Positions 1 through 7,383 of a stretch of DNA of 64,000 nt are shown in pieces. Source of the DNA: UBA11373 sp046714175 (GTDB lineage Bacteria > Actinomycetota > Acidimicrobiia > Spongiisociales > UBA11373); the NCBI GenBank assembly GCA_046714175.1, contig JBKKBI010000062.1, positions 1 through 64,000 of the forward strand, in the 5' to 3' direction. The position numbers were made by a program, and so were the translations under genes. Within the stretch, counting starts at the first letter, position 1, and every line of letters starts with the position of its first letter. Under the pieces are notes generated by a model. That model made no database searches. It saw only the letters and a program-made list of their open reading frames with translations, and was not told the origin of the DNA.

Positions 1-318
1 CAGATCGAGGGTGACCCCGGTGGTCACCGGGCGCCGGCTCCGGGTGCGGTGATGGTTGCGACACAGGTTGGCGGCGATGGTCCACACCCAGCCCGCTGGG
101 TTCATCTCGCGGATTCGGTCTGGCGGATAGCCGCGTAGGGCGCGATATGCGCGTAAGAAGGTTTCCTGGGCGATCTCCTCGGCGTCGTGACGATTGCCGA
201 CCATGCGCAATGCTCCGGAGAACACGCCACCCGAGGTCTCCCGCACCAGGTCGGGAAAGGCGCCGTCGAGATCGGCGGCGAGGGCTGCGGCGAGATCGCT
301 CTGGGTCACGGTCGTCAT
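1..318 (-). CDS. ECF-type RNA polymerase sigma factor, N-terminal part (runs off the window)
   Basis: This is the first 106 codons of a sigma-70 family protein; the C-terminal part (region 4) lies beyond the left edge. Reading leftward from ATG at 318, region 2 is visible: an acidic core-binding helix with DAEEIAQETFLRAYRAL near residues 46-62, then the WVWTIAANLCRN segment near residues 76-87 that in this family contacts the -10 element. A short Leu/Ala-rich N-terminus of about 25 residues precedes it. It is divergent from a methyltransferase, with only about 56 bp between the two starts. No anti-sigma gene is next to it on the visible side. Family membership is clear; the subgroup and regulon cannot be told from this fragment. 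Confidence 0.85.
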   Translation of the reverse strand, partial: MTTVTQSDLAAALAADLDGAFPDLVRETSGGVFSGALRMVGNRHDAEEIAQETFLRAYRALRGYPPDRIREMNPAGWVWTIAANLCRNHHRTRSRRPVTTGVTLDL

Positions 319-361
319 GCTTGCTTACAACCCCGAGTCGTGCTCGGCGGTTGCAGGAAGG

Positions 362-367
362 TAGCGT
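362..367 (+). promoter_or_regulatory. Leaderless-type -10 hexamer (TAGCGT) for the methyltransferase
   Basis: TAGCGT lies 7 nt before the TTG codon at 375. It matches the TANNNT-N6-8-start arrangement seen at many genes in this window and supports TTG at 375 as both transcription and translation start (inference). Confidence 0.45.
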
Positions 368-374
368 CTCCGTC

Positions 375-1019
375 TTGGCAGGTTGTTGTGACCCCAGCGG
401 GTACCGGCGGGTATTCAGTTCCGAACAGGCGCAGCGCGCCGTGCGCAGCTTCGAGCGCAAAGGGCTCGACAGCACGGCCGCGCCGATGGTGGAGGCCTTG
501 CGGCAGCGAGACGTCGTCGGCGCGAGCCTGCTCGACGTCGGAGCCGGTTCCGGGACCGCGGTGGTGACGCTCCTGGAGGCGGGCATGACGAAGGCAGTGG
601 CTTACGACATCTCGCCGTCGTACGAGCAGGTTGCCGGTGCCCTCTTCCAGGCTAGAGGACTGCAGGACCGCGTCGAGTGGCACACCGGTGACTTTCTCGC
701 CGCCGGCGATGGCCATTCTGCCGATGTCGTGTATCTCAACCGGGTGGTGTGCTGTTACCCCGAGGTGATCCGGCTGGTGGATTCGGTTGCTGGCGCTGCC
801 GGGCGGTTGCTGGCGCTGTCGTATCCGCGGCGTCGATTCGTCATGCGGACGGCGCTGCGAGTGATCAATCTCTTGCTGCGGCTGCGCCGGGTGCCGTTTC
901 GGGTGTTTGCTCACGACCCTACGGTCATCGCTGCCCGAGTCGCGGCTGCAGGACTGCGCGAGATCGCAAGCGGTCGCGGCGCGGTTTGGGAGTGGAAGGT
1001 TTGGGAGCGGTCTGCGTAG
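375..1019 (+). CDS. Class I SAM-dependent methyltransferase
   Basis: A 214-residue protein with a Rossmann-type SAM-binding motif, LLDVGAGSGTAVV, near residues 52-64, followed by an acidic strand end (AYDIS) and the motif IV-like DVVYLNRVVCCYP. The N-terminus (CCDPSGY) and the RSFERKGLD segment are typical of small actinobacterial methyltransferases of unassigned substrate. The open frame extends much further upstream, but that part is antisense to the sigma factor and has arginine-rich shadow composition. I place the start at TTG 375 because it directly precedes CCDPSGY and has a TAGCGT hexamer 7 nt upstream. It is divergent from the sigma gene. The substrate is unknown. Confidence 0.72.
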   Translation: MAGCCDPSGYRRVFSSEQAQRAVRSFERKGLDSTAAPMVEALRQRDVVGASLLDVGAGSGTAVVTLLEAGMTKAVAYDISPSYEQVAGALFQARGLQDRVEWHTGDFLAAGDGHSADVVYLNRVVCCYPEVIRLVDSVAGAAGRLLALSYPRRRFVMRTALRVINLLLRLRRVPFRVFAHDPTVIAARVAAAGLREIASGRGAVWEWKVWERSA

Positions 1020-1023
1020 TGGC

Positions 1024-1623
1024 TCACACCCGGCCCCGCTGACGCAGATAACGCGCCCAGATGAGATAGGCCGCCGCAGTTCGGTATGGCGCCCACTGCG
1101 CCGCAGTGTCTCGTAGCTCTCGCTCCGTAGGCGGTCCGGTGAGGCCGGCGACCTCGGCCCAACCGATCCGCAACGCCACGTCGCCGGCCGGGAACACGTC
1201 GCGCCTGCCTAGGGCGAATACGAGATAGCACTCCGCGGTCCAGAGTCCGATCCCGGGCAACGCCACCAGCCGTGCCACCGCTTCGGTATCGGGAGCGGCG
1301 TCCAGTCCGGCGAAGTCGACTCCCGCGGCCCCGATCATCCGGGAGTGGCGGGCCTTCGGCGCGGCGAAACCGCAACGCCGCAAGGTATCGGCATCTGCGG
1401 TGGCAATCGTCTCCGGCGTGACGACACGCAGCGCCCGATTGAGGTTGGCCCACATGGCGTCGGCGGCCTCGATCGAGACCAACTGCCCCAGGATCAGCCT
1501 CACCAGGGAGGCATACCCGCCGCCCCACACGTCCACCCCCAGCGGAATACGTGGAGCGGCCAAGTGGGGATGACGGGCTCTCAGGGTCCGGGCGTCGCGT
1601 CGAATGCGCTCCGCCGCGGTCAC
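1024..1623 (-). CDS. DNA-3-methyladenine glycosylase / HhH-GPD family base-excision protein
   Basis: A 199-residue protein with the helix-hairpin-helix-GPD architecture of AlkA-type glycosylases, which remove alkylated bases. Visible signs are LILGQLVSIEAADAMWANL in the N-terminal half, the hairpin LPGIGLWTAECYL near residues 133-145, and the catalytic Asp of the GPD motif in FPAGDVALR. It lacks the extra N-terminal beta domain of E. coli AlkA, as many short actinobacterial forms do. The GTG start at 1623 overlaps the stop of the upstream lipoprotein gene as GTGA, so the two are probably translationally coupled. The longer in-frame extension upstream lies wholly inside the neighbour and was rejected. 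Confidence 0.85.
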   Translation of the reverse strand: MTAAERIRRDARTLRARHPHLAAPRIPLGVDVWGGGYASLVRLILGQLVSIEAADAMWANLNRALRVVTPETIATADADTLRRCGFAAPKARHSRMIGAAGVDFAGLDAAPDTEAVARLVALPGIGLWTAECYLVFALGRRDVFPAGDVALRIGWAEVAGLTGPPTERELRDTAAQWAPYRTAAAYLIWARYLRQRGRV

Positions 1624-2591
1624 GGGCAACCAGTGCCCTCGCCGTAGAACCAGAGTTCCCCCAGAGCGGGCAGGGTGGATGCGGGCACGTTGGCCCGCAG
1701 CGGGGTGCGGGCGGCAGCGAAGACCTCGGCTCCATCGCAAGCCGCGGTCTGGAGTCGCTGCTCGAATGATTGCCAGATCGACTCCAGCACGATCCCAGCA
1801 TCGACAGCGACGATGTCGGGAAACCCCCCGTCCCATGTCACTGCCACGTCCCGGTCGAGGCTCTCCGGCACCTCTTCCCAGATCATTCGCAACGCCTCGA
1901 GGTGGGCGGCGAAGGACCGCTGCACCGCGCCGTGATGATTGTCGGGAGGGATCAGGGCGGCCAGTTCGGCTGTGGCGGCGTCGATCGAAGCGAGCACCTC
2001 CTCGGCCAGAGTCAGCGCCACCCGGATGCGTACCCCGTCGCCGAAGGAACCCGGGATCCGCACCACCGGCCGGTACCGGGCCAGGAACCGGCGTATCACT
2101 CGCTCGACGGTCTCGTCGTAGGAGGTGGCCAGATCCGGAGGACGACACAGGTCTGCGGTGAGCGGCGGTGTCACCGCGGGGCACCAGTCCGGTTCCAGAC
2201 CTACGGCCAGCACCCCGGCCCCGGCCTCGACCCGCAGCCAGGAGAGGGCGAGGATCTCGAGATCGTCCTGGGCCACGGCCGTATCGACGTCCCCGGAGGC
2301 GAGCAATAGATCGCCCACAAACCGGGTGTAGCGGCCCAGGTCGGCTTCCAGTCCCGGCGCGGCGAGCCGGCCGGTGCGGTCGTAGAGCTCTCCCGCCAAG
2401 ACGGTTGTGTTCAATGAGGAGACCCGCAGATAGAGGTTGGAGCGAGTGTCACCGGTGACGTCGAGCGCCTCGTGCAGGGAGGCGACGACCTCCTGCACCT
2501 CGCCGGGTATCTGGTCCAAGGTGCTGACGAGATCGGGTGCGTCTTCGCCGCAGGCGCCCACGAGAAGCAGCACGGCGATGATGCGGCGCAT
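1620..2591 (-). CDS. Predicted lipoprotein of unknown function
   Basis: A 323-residue protein that begins with a short lipoprotein signal: MRRIIAVLLLVGAC, with Cys14 as the predicted lipidated residue, followed by an Asp-rich spacer. The mature part is acidic and mostly helical by composition, with no motif I recognise. One WDGGFPDIV segment and a C-terminal region with Cys residues (TAACDGAEVF, GEGTGCP) may form a disulfide outside the cell. The gene is first in a two-gene unit with the DNA glycosylase (GTGA overlap). A TACGCT hexamer sits 6 nt before the ATG with no Shine-Dalgarno, suggesting leaderless expression. Function unknown. Confidence 0.8.
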   Translation of the reverse strand: MRRIIAVLLLVGACGEDAPDLVSTLDQIPGEVQEVVASLHEALDVTGDTRSNLYLRVSSLNTTVLAGELYDRTGRLAAPGLEADLGRYTRFVGDLLLASGDVDTAVAQDDLEILALSWLRVEAGAGVLAVGLEPDWCPAVTPPLTADLCRPPDLATSYDETVERVIRRFLARYRPVVRIPGSFGDGVRIRVALTLAEEVLASIDAATAELAALIPPDNHHGAVQRSFAAHLEALRMIWEEVPESLDRDVAVTWDGGFPDIVAVDAGIVLESIWQSFEQRLQTAACDGAEVFAAARTPLRANVPASTLPALGELWFYGEGTGCP

Positions 2592-2597
2592 TGCGGC

Positions 2598-2603
2598 AGC
2601 GTA
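2598..2603 (-). promoter_or_regulatory. Leaderless-type -10 hexamer (TACGCT) for the lipoprotein-glycosylase unit
   Basis: TACGCT on the minus strand is followed by exactly 6 nt and then the ATG at 2591; no purine-rich ribosome site fits in between. Confidence 0.5.
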
Positions 2604-2615
2604 CCGAAACGCCGC

Positions 2616-3005
2616 TCAGTCCCGTCCCGGTGGCACCTGGCCGATCTCGACGATGTTGCCGGCGTCGTCTCTGAACCACGCTGCCTTGAAACCCATGTAT
2701 TCGAAGACCCCGTTGACCGTCTGGAATGTGGGAAGGGAGTACTCCTCGAACACCACACCGCGGGCTCGCAGCTCGGCCATGGCCGCGGCCAGGTCGGGAA
2801 CTTTGAATGATGCGGCTGTGTTCTGTGCGGTCCCGGCGTACTGGCTGATCGTGAGCACGAACCAGGTGCCTTCGCCGCAGGCGTACCAGAGTCCACCGGG
2901 ATCCTCGGATGCGGGAGTCATGCCCGTCTTCTCCTCCCACCAAACTCGGGAGGCAGCGAGATCCGCTGTCGGGAGCACGGCATATACGGGATAGCTGTTG
3001 AGCAT
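2616..3005 (-). CDS. VOC (glyoxalase/bleomycin-resistance-like) family protein
   Basis: A 129-residue single-module vicinal-oxygen-chelate protein. It shows the family pattern of two beta-alpha-beta-beta-beta repeats: N-terminal YPVYAVLPTADLAASRVWWEEKTGM and C-terminal GVFEYMGFKAAWFRDDAGNIVEIGQ, the usual last strand with a candidate metal-ligand Glu. The segment WFVLTISQYAGTAQNTAASFKVPDL covers the middle. An AGGGGG ribosome site lies just before the ATG. It is a stand-alone gene. VOC proteins include dioxygenases, isomerases and antibiotic-binding proteins, and the substrate cannot be assigned. Confidence 0.85.
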   Translation of the reverse strand: MLNSYPVYAVLPTADLAASRVWWEEKTGMTPASEDPGGLWYACGEGTWFVLTISQYAGTAQNTAASFKVPDLAAAMAELRARGVVFEEYSLPTFQTVNGVFEYMGFKAAWFRDDAGNIVEIGQVPPGRD

Positions 3006-3102
3006 CAGGCCCCCTGGCGACGACAGGAGTGCAACCTAGCTGACCAATGGCACGGTCGCTGCCGACGCGGCGCGGCGTCGGGTCGTACGAGGGGGCTGCA
3101 AT

Positions 3103-3134
3103 GAAGGGAGCGCACCCGAGGGTGCGCTCCCTTC
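3103..3134 (-). terminator. Perfect 14-bp hairpin downstream of the lysine-rich protein gene
   Basis: GAAGGGAGCGCACC at 3103-3116 is exactly complementary to 3121-3134 with a 4-nt CGAG loop. It lies 18 nt beyond the stop of the minus-strand gene at 3153. There is no U-tract, as is usual for actinobacterial hairpin terminators; it could act in both directions. Confidence 0.75.
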
Positions 3135-3152
3135 CGCGATTCCGAAATGCGA

Positions 3153-3386
3153 CTAGTGCTTCATCGCCGCGGTCTTCTTCTTGGCGGCCGGCTTGCGCGC
3201 GGTCTTCTTCTTGGCTGCAGGCTTCTTGGCTGCAGTGCTCTTCTTCTTCTTGGCCGCAGGCTTCTTCTTGGCCTGACCGGGGATCGGCTTCCGCTTCGCC
3301 GCGGTCGATCTCGCCTTGGCTGCGGTCGTCGTCTTCTTCTTCTTGGCCGCAGGCTTCTTCTTCGCGGCCGGTTTACGAGTCGTCAT
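3153..3386 (-). CDS. Lysine/alanine-rich histone-H1-like protein
   Basis: A 77-residue, strongly basic protein built almost entirely of Lys, Ala, Pro and Thr, with repeated KPAAKKK units (for example RKPAAKKK at residues 4-11 and again near the middle and C-terminus). Such low-complexity tails resemble the C-terminal DNA-binding tail of mycobacterial HupB and eukaryotic H1-like bacterial proteins, but the HU fold is missing, so only the tail-like part is present. ATG 3386 is chosen because GGAGG lies 12 nt upstream; a longer frame starts 75 nt earlier without a ribosome site. A strong hairpin follows the stop. DNA or RNA compaction is the likely role (inference). Confidence 0.75.
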   Translation of the reverse strand: MTTRKPAAKKKPAAKKKKTTTAAKARSTAAKRKPIPGQAKKKPAAKKKKSTAAKKPAAKKKTARKPAAKKKTAAMKH

Positions 3387-3481
3387 GTGTATGTGTCCTC
3401 CCATTGCGGGGTCGTACGGAATCATGTTGCCATGGATCGACGCGTTAACCGTGTCAATCACTCAGACATCCTCTCATGAAA

Positions 3482-3513
3482 CCCCGCAAGACGCGAGGAT
3501 TTTCTTGGCGGGG
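3482..3513 (-). terminator. Possible hairpin terminator after nrdJ
   Basis: CCCCGCAAGA (3482-3491) pairs with TCTTGGCGGGG (3503-3513) with one bulged base and an 11-nt loop, about 90-120 nt beyond the nrdJ stop. No U-tract is visible, so the role is uncertain. Confidence 0.35.
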
Positions 3514-3604
3514 CGCGCGGCGGGTCGCGATCGGTGGTGCGTGTCGCGCGTTGCGGGCATGGTGTGCGACGCGTTCGCCGCGCGGCTGCAACGAGATGCC
3601 TCCG

Positions 3605-6600
3605 TTACGAGCACCCCATCGAGTTCCCGCAGTTCAAGCAGCGGTAGCACGAGCCGTTGCGCACCGTGATGTGCCCACAGGTGTCGCACAACGGCGCGTC
3701 GCCCATCATTTCGCCGAGTGCGGCGTTCACTGATGCGGTCTGCGTGGTCGTCGCCGTCACCCGCTTGGCCTTCACGGCCGCTGCGGCGGTTGGAATCGCG
3801 GCGCTGCGGCCGTTGCCATTGTGCTTGCCGTTGCCACTGCTGGGCTCGGCGATCGCCGTTGCTACCGCAGGGTGACTGATCGGAGCGGTCTGGGGCGGCG
3901 CCATAGGCAGATCTTCGTCGAGACCGAGTTGGATGCCGGCATCGACGGCGAGACCGGTCGGCGGCTCGGGGAGTTCGCCGACCTCCTTGGGCGGTACCTG
4001 CACCAGATCGGTGCGGCCCAGGTAATCCAGGCCCAGGGCGCGAAACACGTAATCGATGATCGAGTTGGCCATCTTGATGTTGGGATGGCCCTCGACCATG
4101 CCCCTCGGCTCGAAGGTCTGGAAGGTGAACGACTCGACGAACTCCTCCAAAGGCACCCCGTACTGCAGTCCCTTTGACACCGCGATGGCGAAGCACCCCA
4201 GGATGCCCCGCAAAGTGGCACCCTCCTTGGCCAGGTCGATGAACAGTTCGCCCAGCGTGCCGTCGGCGTATTCGCCGGTGCGCAGGAAGACTTTGTGCCC
4301 GCCGACCTTGGCCTCCTGGGTCCAGCCGCCGCGGCGGCTGGGGAGCAGGAAACGAGGACGGTTGGCTCCGTGATACGCCTCAGTGGGGCTGATCCCCGGG
4401 GCGAACACGCCGGTCACCAGTCGCGCTTCGGTCTCGATCGCCTGCACCAGCTCGGCCGACTCCTCCTCATGGGTGTCTCCGGCCCCGGTGGTCGACGACA
4501 GCGGCTGGCTCGCCTTGGAACCATCGCGGTACAGCGCCATCGCCTTGAGCCCTAGCTGGGCGGAGAGGGCGTAGGCCTCCTCGATCTCCGCCACAGTGGC
4601 CTCATTGGGCATGTTGATCGTCTTGGAGATAGCCCCGGAGATGAACGGTTGTGCCGCCGCCATGGCCCGGATGTGGCCGGTGTGATGGATGTACCGCTGT
4701 CCGTGCTTGCCGTTCTTGTTGGCGGTGTCGAACACCGGCAGGTGCTCTGGCGCCAGGTACGGAGCACCCTCGATGGTCTGCATGCCGCAGATCACCTGGT
4801 TGGCGTCGGCGATCTCCTGATGGGAGAAGCCGAGGGCGTTGAGCAGATCGAATTCGAACGAGGTGTACTGGTCTTCGACGAACCCGAGCCGCTGCAGGGC
4901 CGCTTCCCCCACCACGAAGACGTTGAAGGCGTGGCGCAGATCGAAGACTCCGGACAACGTCGACTCGATGGCATCGATCTCGGACTCGTTGAAACCCTTT
5001 GCTCCGAGGGTCTCCCGGTTGACCGCAGGTGCACCCTCCAGGGTCATCGTGCCCACCACGAAGTCGACGATCTCCTTGCGCTGGGCGGCGTCGTAGCCCA
5101 GGGTGCGCAGCGCGGGGTCGATCGACTGGTTGGCGATCTTGAAGTAGCCACCGCCGGCGAGCTTCTTGAACTTCACCAGGGCGAAGTCGGGCTCGACCCC
5201 GGTTGTGTCACAGTCCATCAACAGGCCGATCGTCCCCGTCGGCGCGAGCACCGTCGACTGGGCGTTGCGGTAGCCGTGTTCCTCCCCCATGGTGACGGCG
5301 CGGTCCCACGCATGCCGCGCCGCATCGACGAACTCGGCAGGGCACTCGGCGGCGTCGACTGCCACCACAGTGTGGGTGACCCCGTCGTACTCAGAGGCCG
5401 GGGCGCCGTAGGCGGCGCGACGGTGATTGTTCATCACCCGCAGCATCGACTCCCGGTTCTCGGCGAACTTCGGGAATGGCCCGAGCACCGCAGCCATCTC
5501 CGCCGAGGCCGCGTAGGCGTCCCCGGTGAGCACCGCGGTGAGAGCGCCGGTGATGGCACGGGCCCGATCGGAGTCGTAGGGCACCGCCTGACGCATCAAC
5601 AGTGATCCCAGGTTGGCGTAGCCAAGACCGAGGGTGCGGTAGTCGTACGAGCCCTGGGCGATCTCCCGCGAGGGGAAGTGAGCCATCGTCACTGAGATCT
5701 CGAGCACGACCGTCCACAGCCTGATGGCGTGCCGGTATCCGTCCATGTCGAAGGCGCCCGTGGCGTCGTCGTAGAAGGTGACCAGGTTGAGGCTCGCCAG
5801 GTTGCAGGCCGTGTTGTCGATGAACATGTACTCGGAGCACGGGTTCGAGGCCCGGATCCGCCCGCCCGCCGGGCAGGTATGCCACTGGTTGATGGTGGTG
5901 TCGAACTGGATCCCAGGATCGGCGCAGGCCCAAGCTGCCTCGGCGATGCGGCGCCATAGGTCGCGGGCCTTGATCGTGCGCATTACCCGGCCATCGGTGC
6001 GGGCCTTCAGCTCCCAGTCAGTGTCTTCTTCCACCGCGCGTAGGAACGCTTCGTGGACCCGCACCGAGTTGTTGGAGTTCTGTCCGGAGACCGTCTGATA
6101 GGCGTCGCCGTTGAAGTCGGAGGAGTAGCCGGCCGCAATCAGGGCTCGTACCTTGTCCTCTTCGACCTTCTTCCAATCGACGAACTCCTCGATGTCAGGG
6201 TGGTCGACGTCGAGGATCACCATCTTGGCGGCACGCCGGGTGGTGCCGCCCGACTTGATGGCCCCAGCGGCGCGGTCGCCGATTTTGAGGAAGGACATGA
6301 TCCCCGAGGAGCGTCCACCACCGCTAAGCGGCTCACCCGCGGCGCGCAGCGACGAAAAGTTGGTGCCGGTGCCGGAGCCGAACTTGAACAGGCGGGCCTC
6401 GCGGGTCCACAGGTCCATGATCCCGCCCTCGTTCACCAGGTCGTCGTTGACCGACTGGATGAAGCAGGCGTGTGGGGCGGGCCGGGTGTAGGAGTCGGGG
6501 GAGGCGACCACCGCGCCGGTCTCCTCCTCGACGAACCAGAAGCCCTGGGAAGGCCCGGTGAGCCCGTACATGTGGTTGAGACCCGTGTTGAACCATTGCG

Positions 6601-7024
6601 GGCTGTTGGGCGCGGCGATTTGGTTGACGAGCATGTAGCCGATCTCATCCTCGAATGCCTGGGCATCGGCGACCGTGGCGAAGTAGCCGTTGCGCTCGCC
6701 CCAGGCGCGCCAGGTGGCGGAGAGGCGGGTGATCACTTGGCGAGCGCTCCGCTCCGGACCGAGCACGGGCAGGCCCTCGGAGTCCGTCGCCCAGGTGCCG
6801 TCGGGGTTCTGCTGCGGGACCCCGGCCTTGCGAAAGTACTTGGAGACCATGATGTCGGCGGCCACCTGGGACCAGGTCGCCGGGATCTCGGCGTCGAGCA
6901 TCTCGAACACGATCGAGCCGTCGGGGTTGGTGATCCGGGAGTCGCGTCGACTCCAGGCCACCGACGCAAGAGGATCTTCTCCGGCAGTGGTGAAGTACCG
7001 GTTGATGTGCAGTCCGTCGCCCAT
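3605..7024 (-). CDS. nrdJ: Adenosylcobalamin-dependent (class II) ribonucleoside-diphosphate reductase NrdJ
   Basis: A 1139-residue class II ribonucleotide reductase that makes deoxyribonucleotides using a B12-derived radical. The ten-stranded barrel carries the expected cysteines: Cys187 in HACFIQSVNDD, the thiyl-radical Cys396 within SNPCSEYMF (with catalytic Asn and Glu beside it) and redox partner Cys407 in TACNLASLNL. The APTGTIGLLMDCDTTGVEP segment is typical of the long NrdJ group. The C-terminus ends in a Cys-rich ribbon with CDTCG and CYRCLNC, which serves as the redox shuttle in this group, after an Ala/Thr-rich linker. GGGAGG precedes the ATG at 7024. A sigma-70 promoter and two NrdR boxes lie upstream, implying repression by NrdR-(d)ATP. 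No class I or III reductase is in the window. Confidence 0.97.
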   Translation of the reverse strand: MGDGLHINRYFTTAGEDPLASVAWSRRDSRITNPDGSIVFEMLDAEIPATWSQVAADIMVSKYFRKAGVPQQNPDGTWATDSEGLPVLGPERSARQVITRLSATWRAWGERNGYFATVADAQAFEDEIGYMLVNQIAAPNSPQWFNTGLNHMYGLTGPSQGFWFVEEETGAVVASPDSYTRPAPHACFIQSVNDDLVNEGGIMDLWTREARLFKFGSGTGTNFSSLRAAGEPLSGGGRSSGIMSFLKIGDRAAGAIKSGGTTRRAAKMVILDVDHPDIEEFVDWKKVEEDKVRALIAAGYSSDFNGDAYQTVSGQNSNNSVRVHEAFLRAVEEDTDWELKARTDGRVMRTIKARDLWRRIAEAAWACADPGIQFDTTINQWHTCPAGGRIRASNPCSEYMFIDNTACNLASLNLVTFYDDATGAFDMDGYRHAIRLWTVVLEISVTMAHFPSREIAQGSYDYRTLGLGYANLGSLLMRQAVPYDSDRARAITGALTAVLTGDAYAASAEMAAVLGPFPKFAENRESMLRVMNNHRRAAYGAPASEYDGVTHTVVAVDAAECPAEFVDAARHAWDRAVTMGEEHGYRNAQSTVLAPTGTIGLLMDCDTTGVEPDFALVKFKKLAGGGYFKIANQSIDPALRTLGYDAAQRKEIVDFVVGTMTLEGAPAVNRETLGAKGFNESEIDAIESTLSGVFDLRHAFNVFVVGEAALQRLGFVEDQYTSFEFDLLNALGFSHQEIADANQVICGMQTIEGAPYLAPEHLPVFDTANKNGKHGQRYIHHTGHIRAMAAAQPFISGAISKTINMPNEATVAEIEEAYALSAQLGLKAMALYRDGSKASQPLSSTTGAGDTHEEESAELVQAIETEARLVTGVFAPGISPTEAYHGANRPRFLLPSRRGGWTQEAKVGGHKVFLRTGEYADGTLGELFIDLAKEGATLRGILGCFAIAVSKGLQYGVPLEEFVESFTFQTFEPRGMVEGHPNIKMANSIIDYVFRALGLDYLGRTDLVQVPPKEVGELPEPPTGLAVDAGIQLGLDEDLPMAPPQTAPISHPAVATAIAEPSSGNGKHNGNGRSAAIPTAAAAVKAKRVTATTTQTASVNAALGEMMGDAPLCDTCGHITVRNGSCYRCLNCGNSMGCS

Positions 7025-7114
7025 GGCGTCCTCCCGTTCCGTTCCCTGGCGCCGGCGAGGCGCCCTGCTGTGTATTTGGGGTCAACTCGCTCGGTGCGGG
7101 TCCGTTGTCCCCAA

Positions 7115-7130
7115 CCACAAGATGTAGTGG
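7115..7130 (-). promoter_or_regulatory. NrdR box 1 upstream of nrdJ
   Basis: CCACAAGATGTAGTGG is a 16-bp near-palindrome matching the NrdR repressor box. Its start is exactly 31 bp from the start of the second box, three helical turns, the spacing expected for cooperative NrdR binding. Confidence 0.8.
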
Positions 7131-7145
7131 TGTGCAGAGGCGACA

Positions 7146-7161
7146 CCACAAGCTCTTGCGG
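7146..7161 (-). promoter_or_regulatory. NrdR box 2 upstream of nrdJ
   Basis: CCACAAGCTCTTGCGG has the same CCACAAG half-site as box 1 and a weaker second half. It starts immediately downstream of the predicted transcription start (near 7164), so bound NrdR would block RNA polymerase. Confidence 0.75.
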
Positions 7162-7170
7162 TAACACACG

Positions 7171-7200
7171 AGTGTAATTACACGCGAGTGGTGCCGTCAA
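7171..7200 (-). promoter_or_regulatory. sigma-70 type promoter of nrdJ
   Basis: On the minus strand TTGACG (7200-7195) and TACACT (7176-7171) are separated by 18 bp. The -10 lies inside a perfect 12-bp palindrome, GTGTAATTACAC (7172-7183). The predicted leader is about 140 nt and contains both NrdR boxes. Confidence 0.7.
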
Positions 7201-7328
7201 GCAGTCTCCCCCGCAGAGCGGTCGCCAACCTGCGGGGGGCGGGGAAGAAGGCCGGTGAGAGCCTTGCGAGAGGGGTTGTAGTGCCGCAGACGCGGTGGGG
7301 TCAAGCCGCGGCGCTGAAAGGTTTTCGC

Positions 7329-7383
7329 GGAGACCGGAGGAGGAGGCCGGAGACCGGAGACCGGAGGCCGGCGACGGGTCAGC
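7329..7383. repeat. Heptamer tandem repeat tract (GGAGACC/GGAGGCC)
   Basis: Imperfect 7-bp units downstream of the amidase stop. From 7342 they run in register: GGAGGCC, GGAGACC, GGAGACC, GGAGGCC, GGCGACG. The unit is the reverse complement of the GGTCTCC unit at 10816-10906, so the same sequence family occurs in both orientations. Confidence 0.75.

Noticed and set aside
315..914. A 199-codon minus-strand frame opposite the methyltransferase
   Set aside because: Gln/His/Arg-rich shadow composition with no motif; the plus strand encodes a clear SAM-binding protein.
3160..3380. Non-coding tandem repeat
   Set aside because: The repeated sequence is in-frame KPAAKKK codons of a small gene with ribosome site and terminator.
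7025..7164. Cobalamin riboswitch in the nrdJ leader
   Set aside because: No B12-box-like sequence or stem architecture was recognised; NrdR boxes explain the region.
6053..7177. Long plus-strand frame antisense to nrdJ
   Set aside because: It mirrors the conserved nrdJ coding strand and has Gly/Val/Asp-rich shadow composition.
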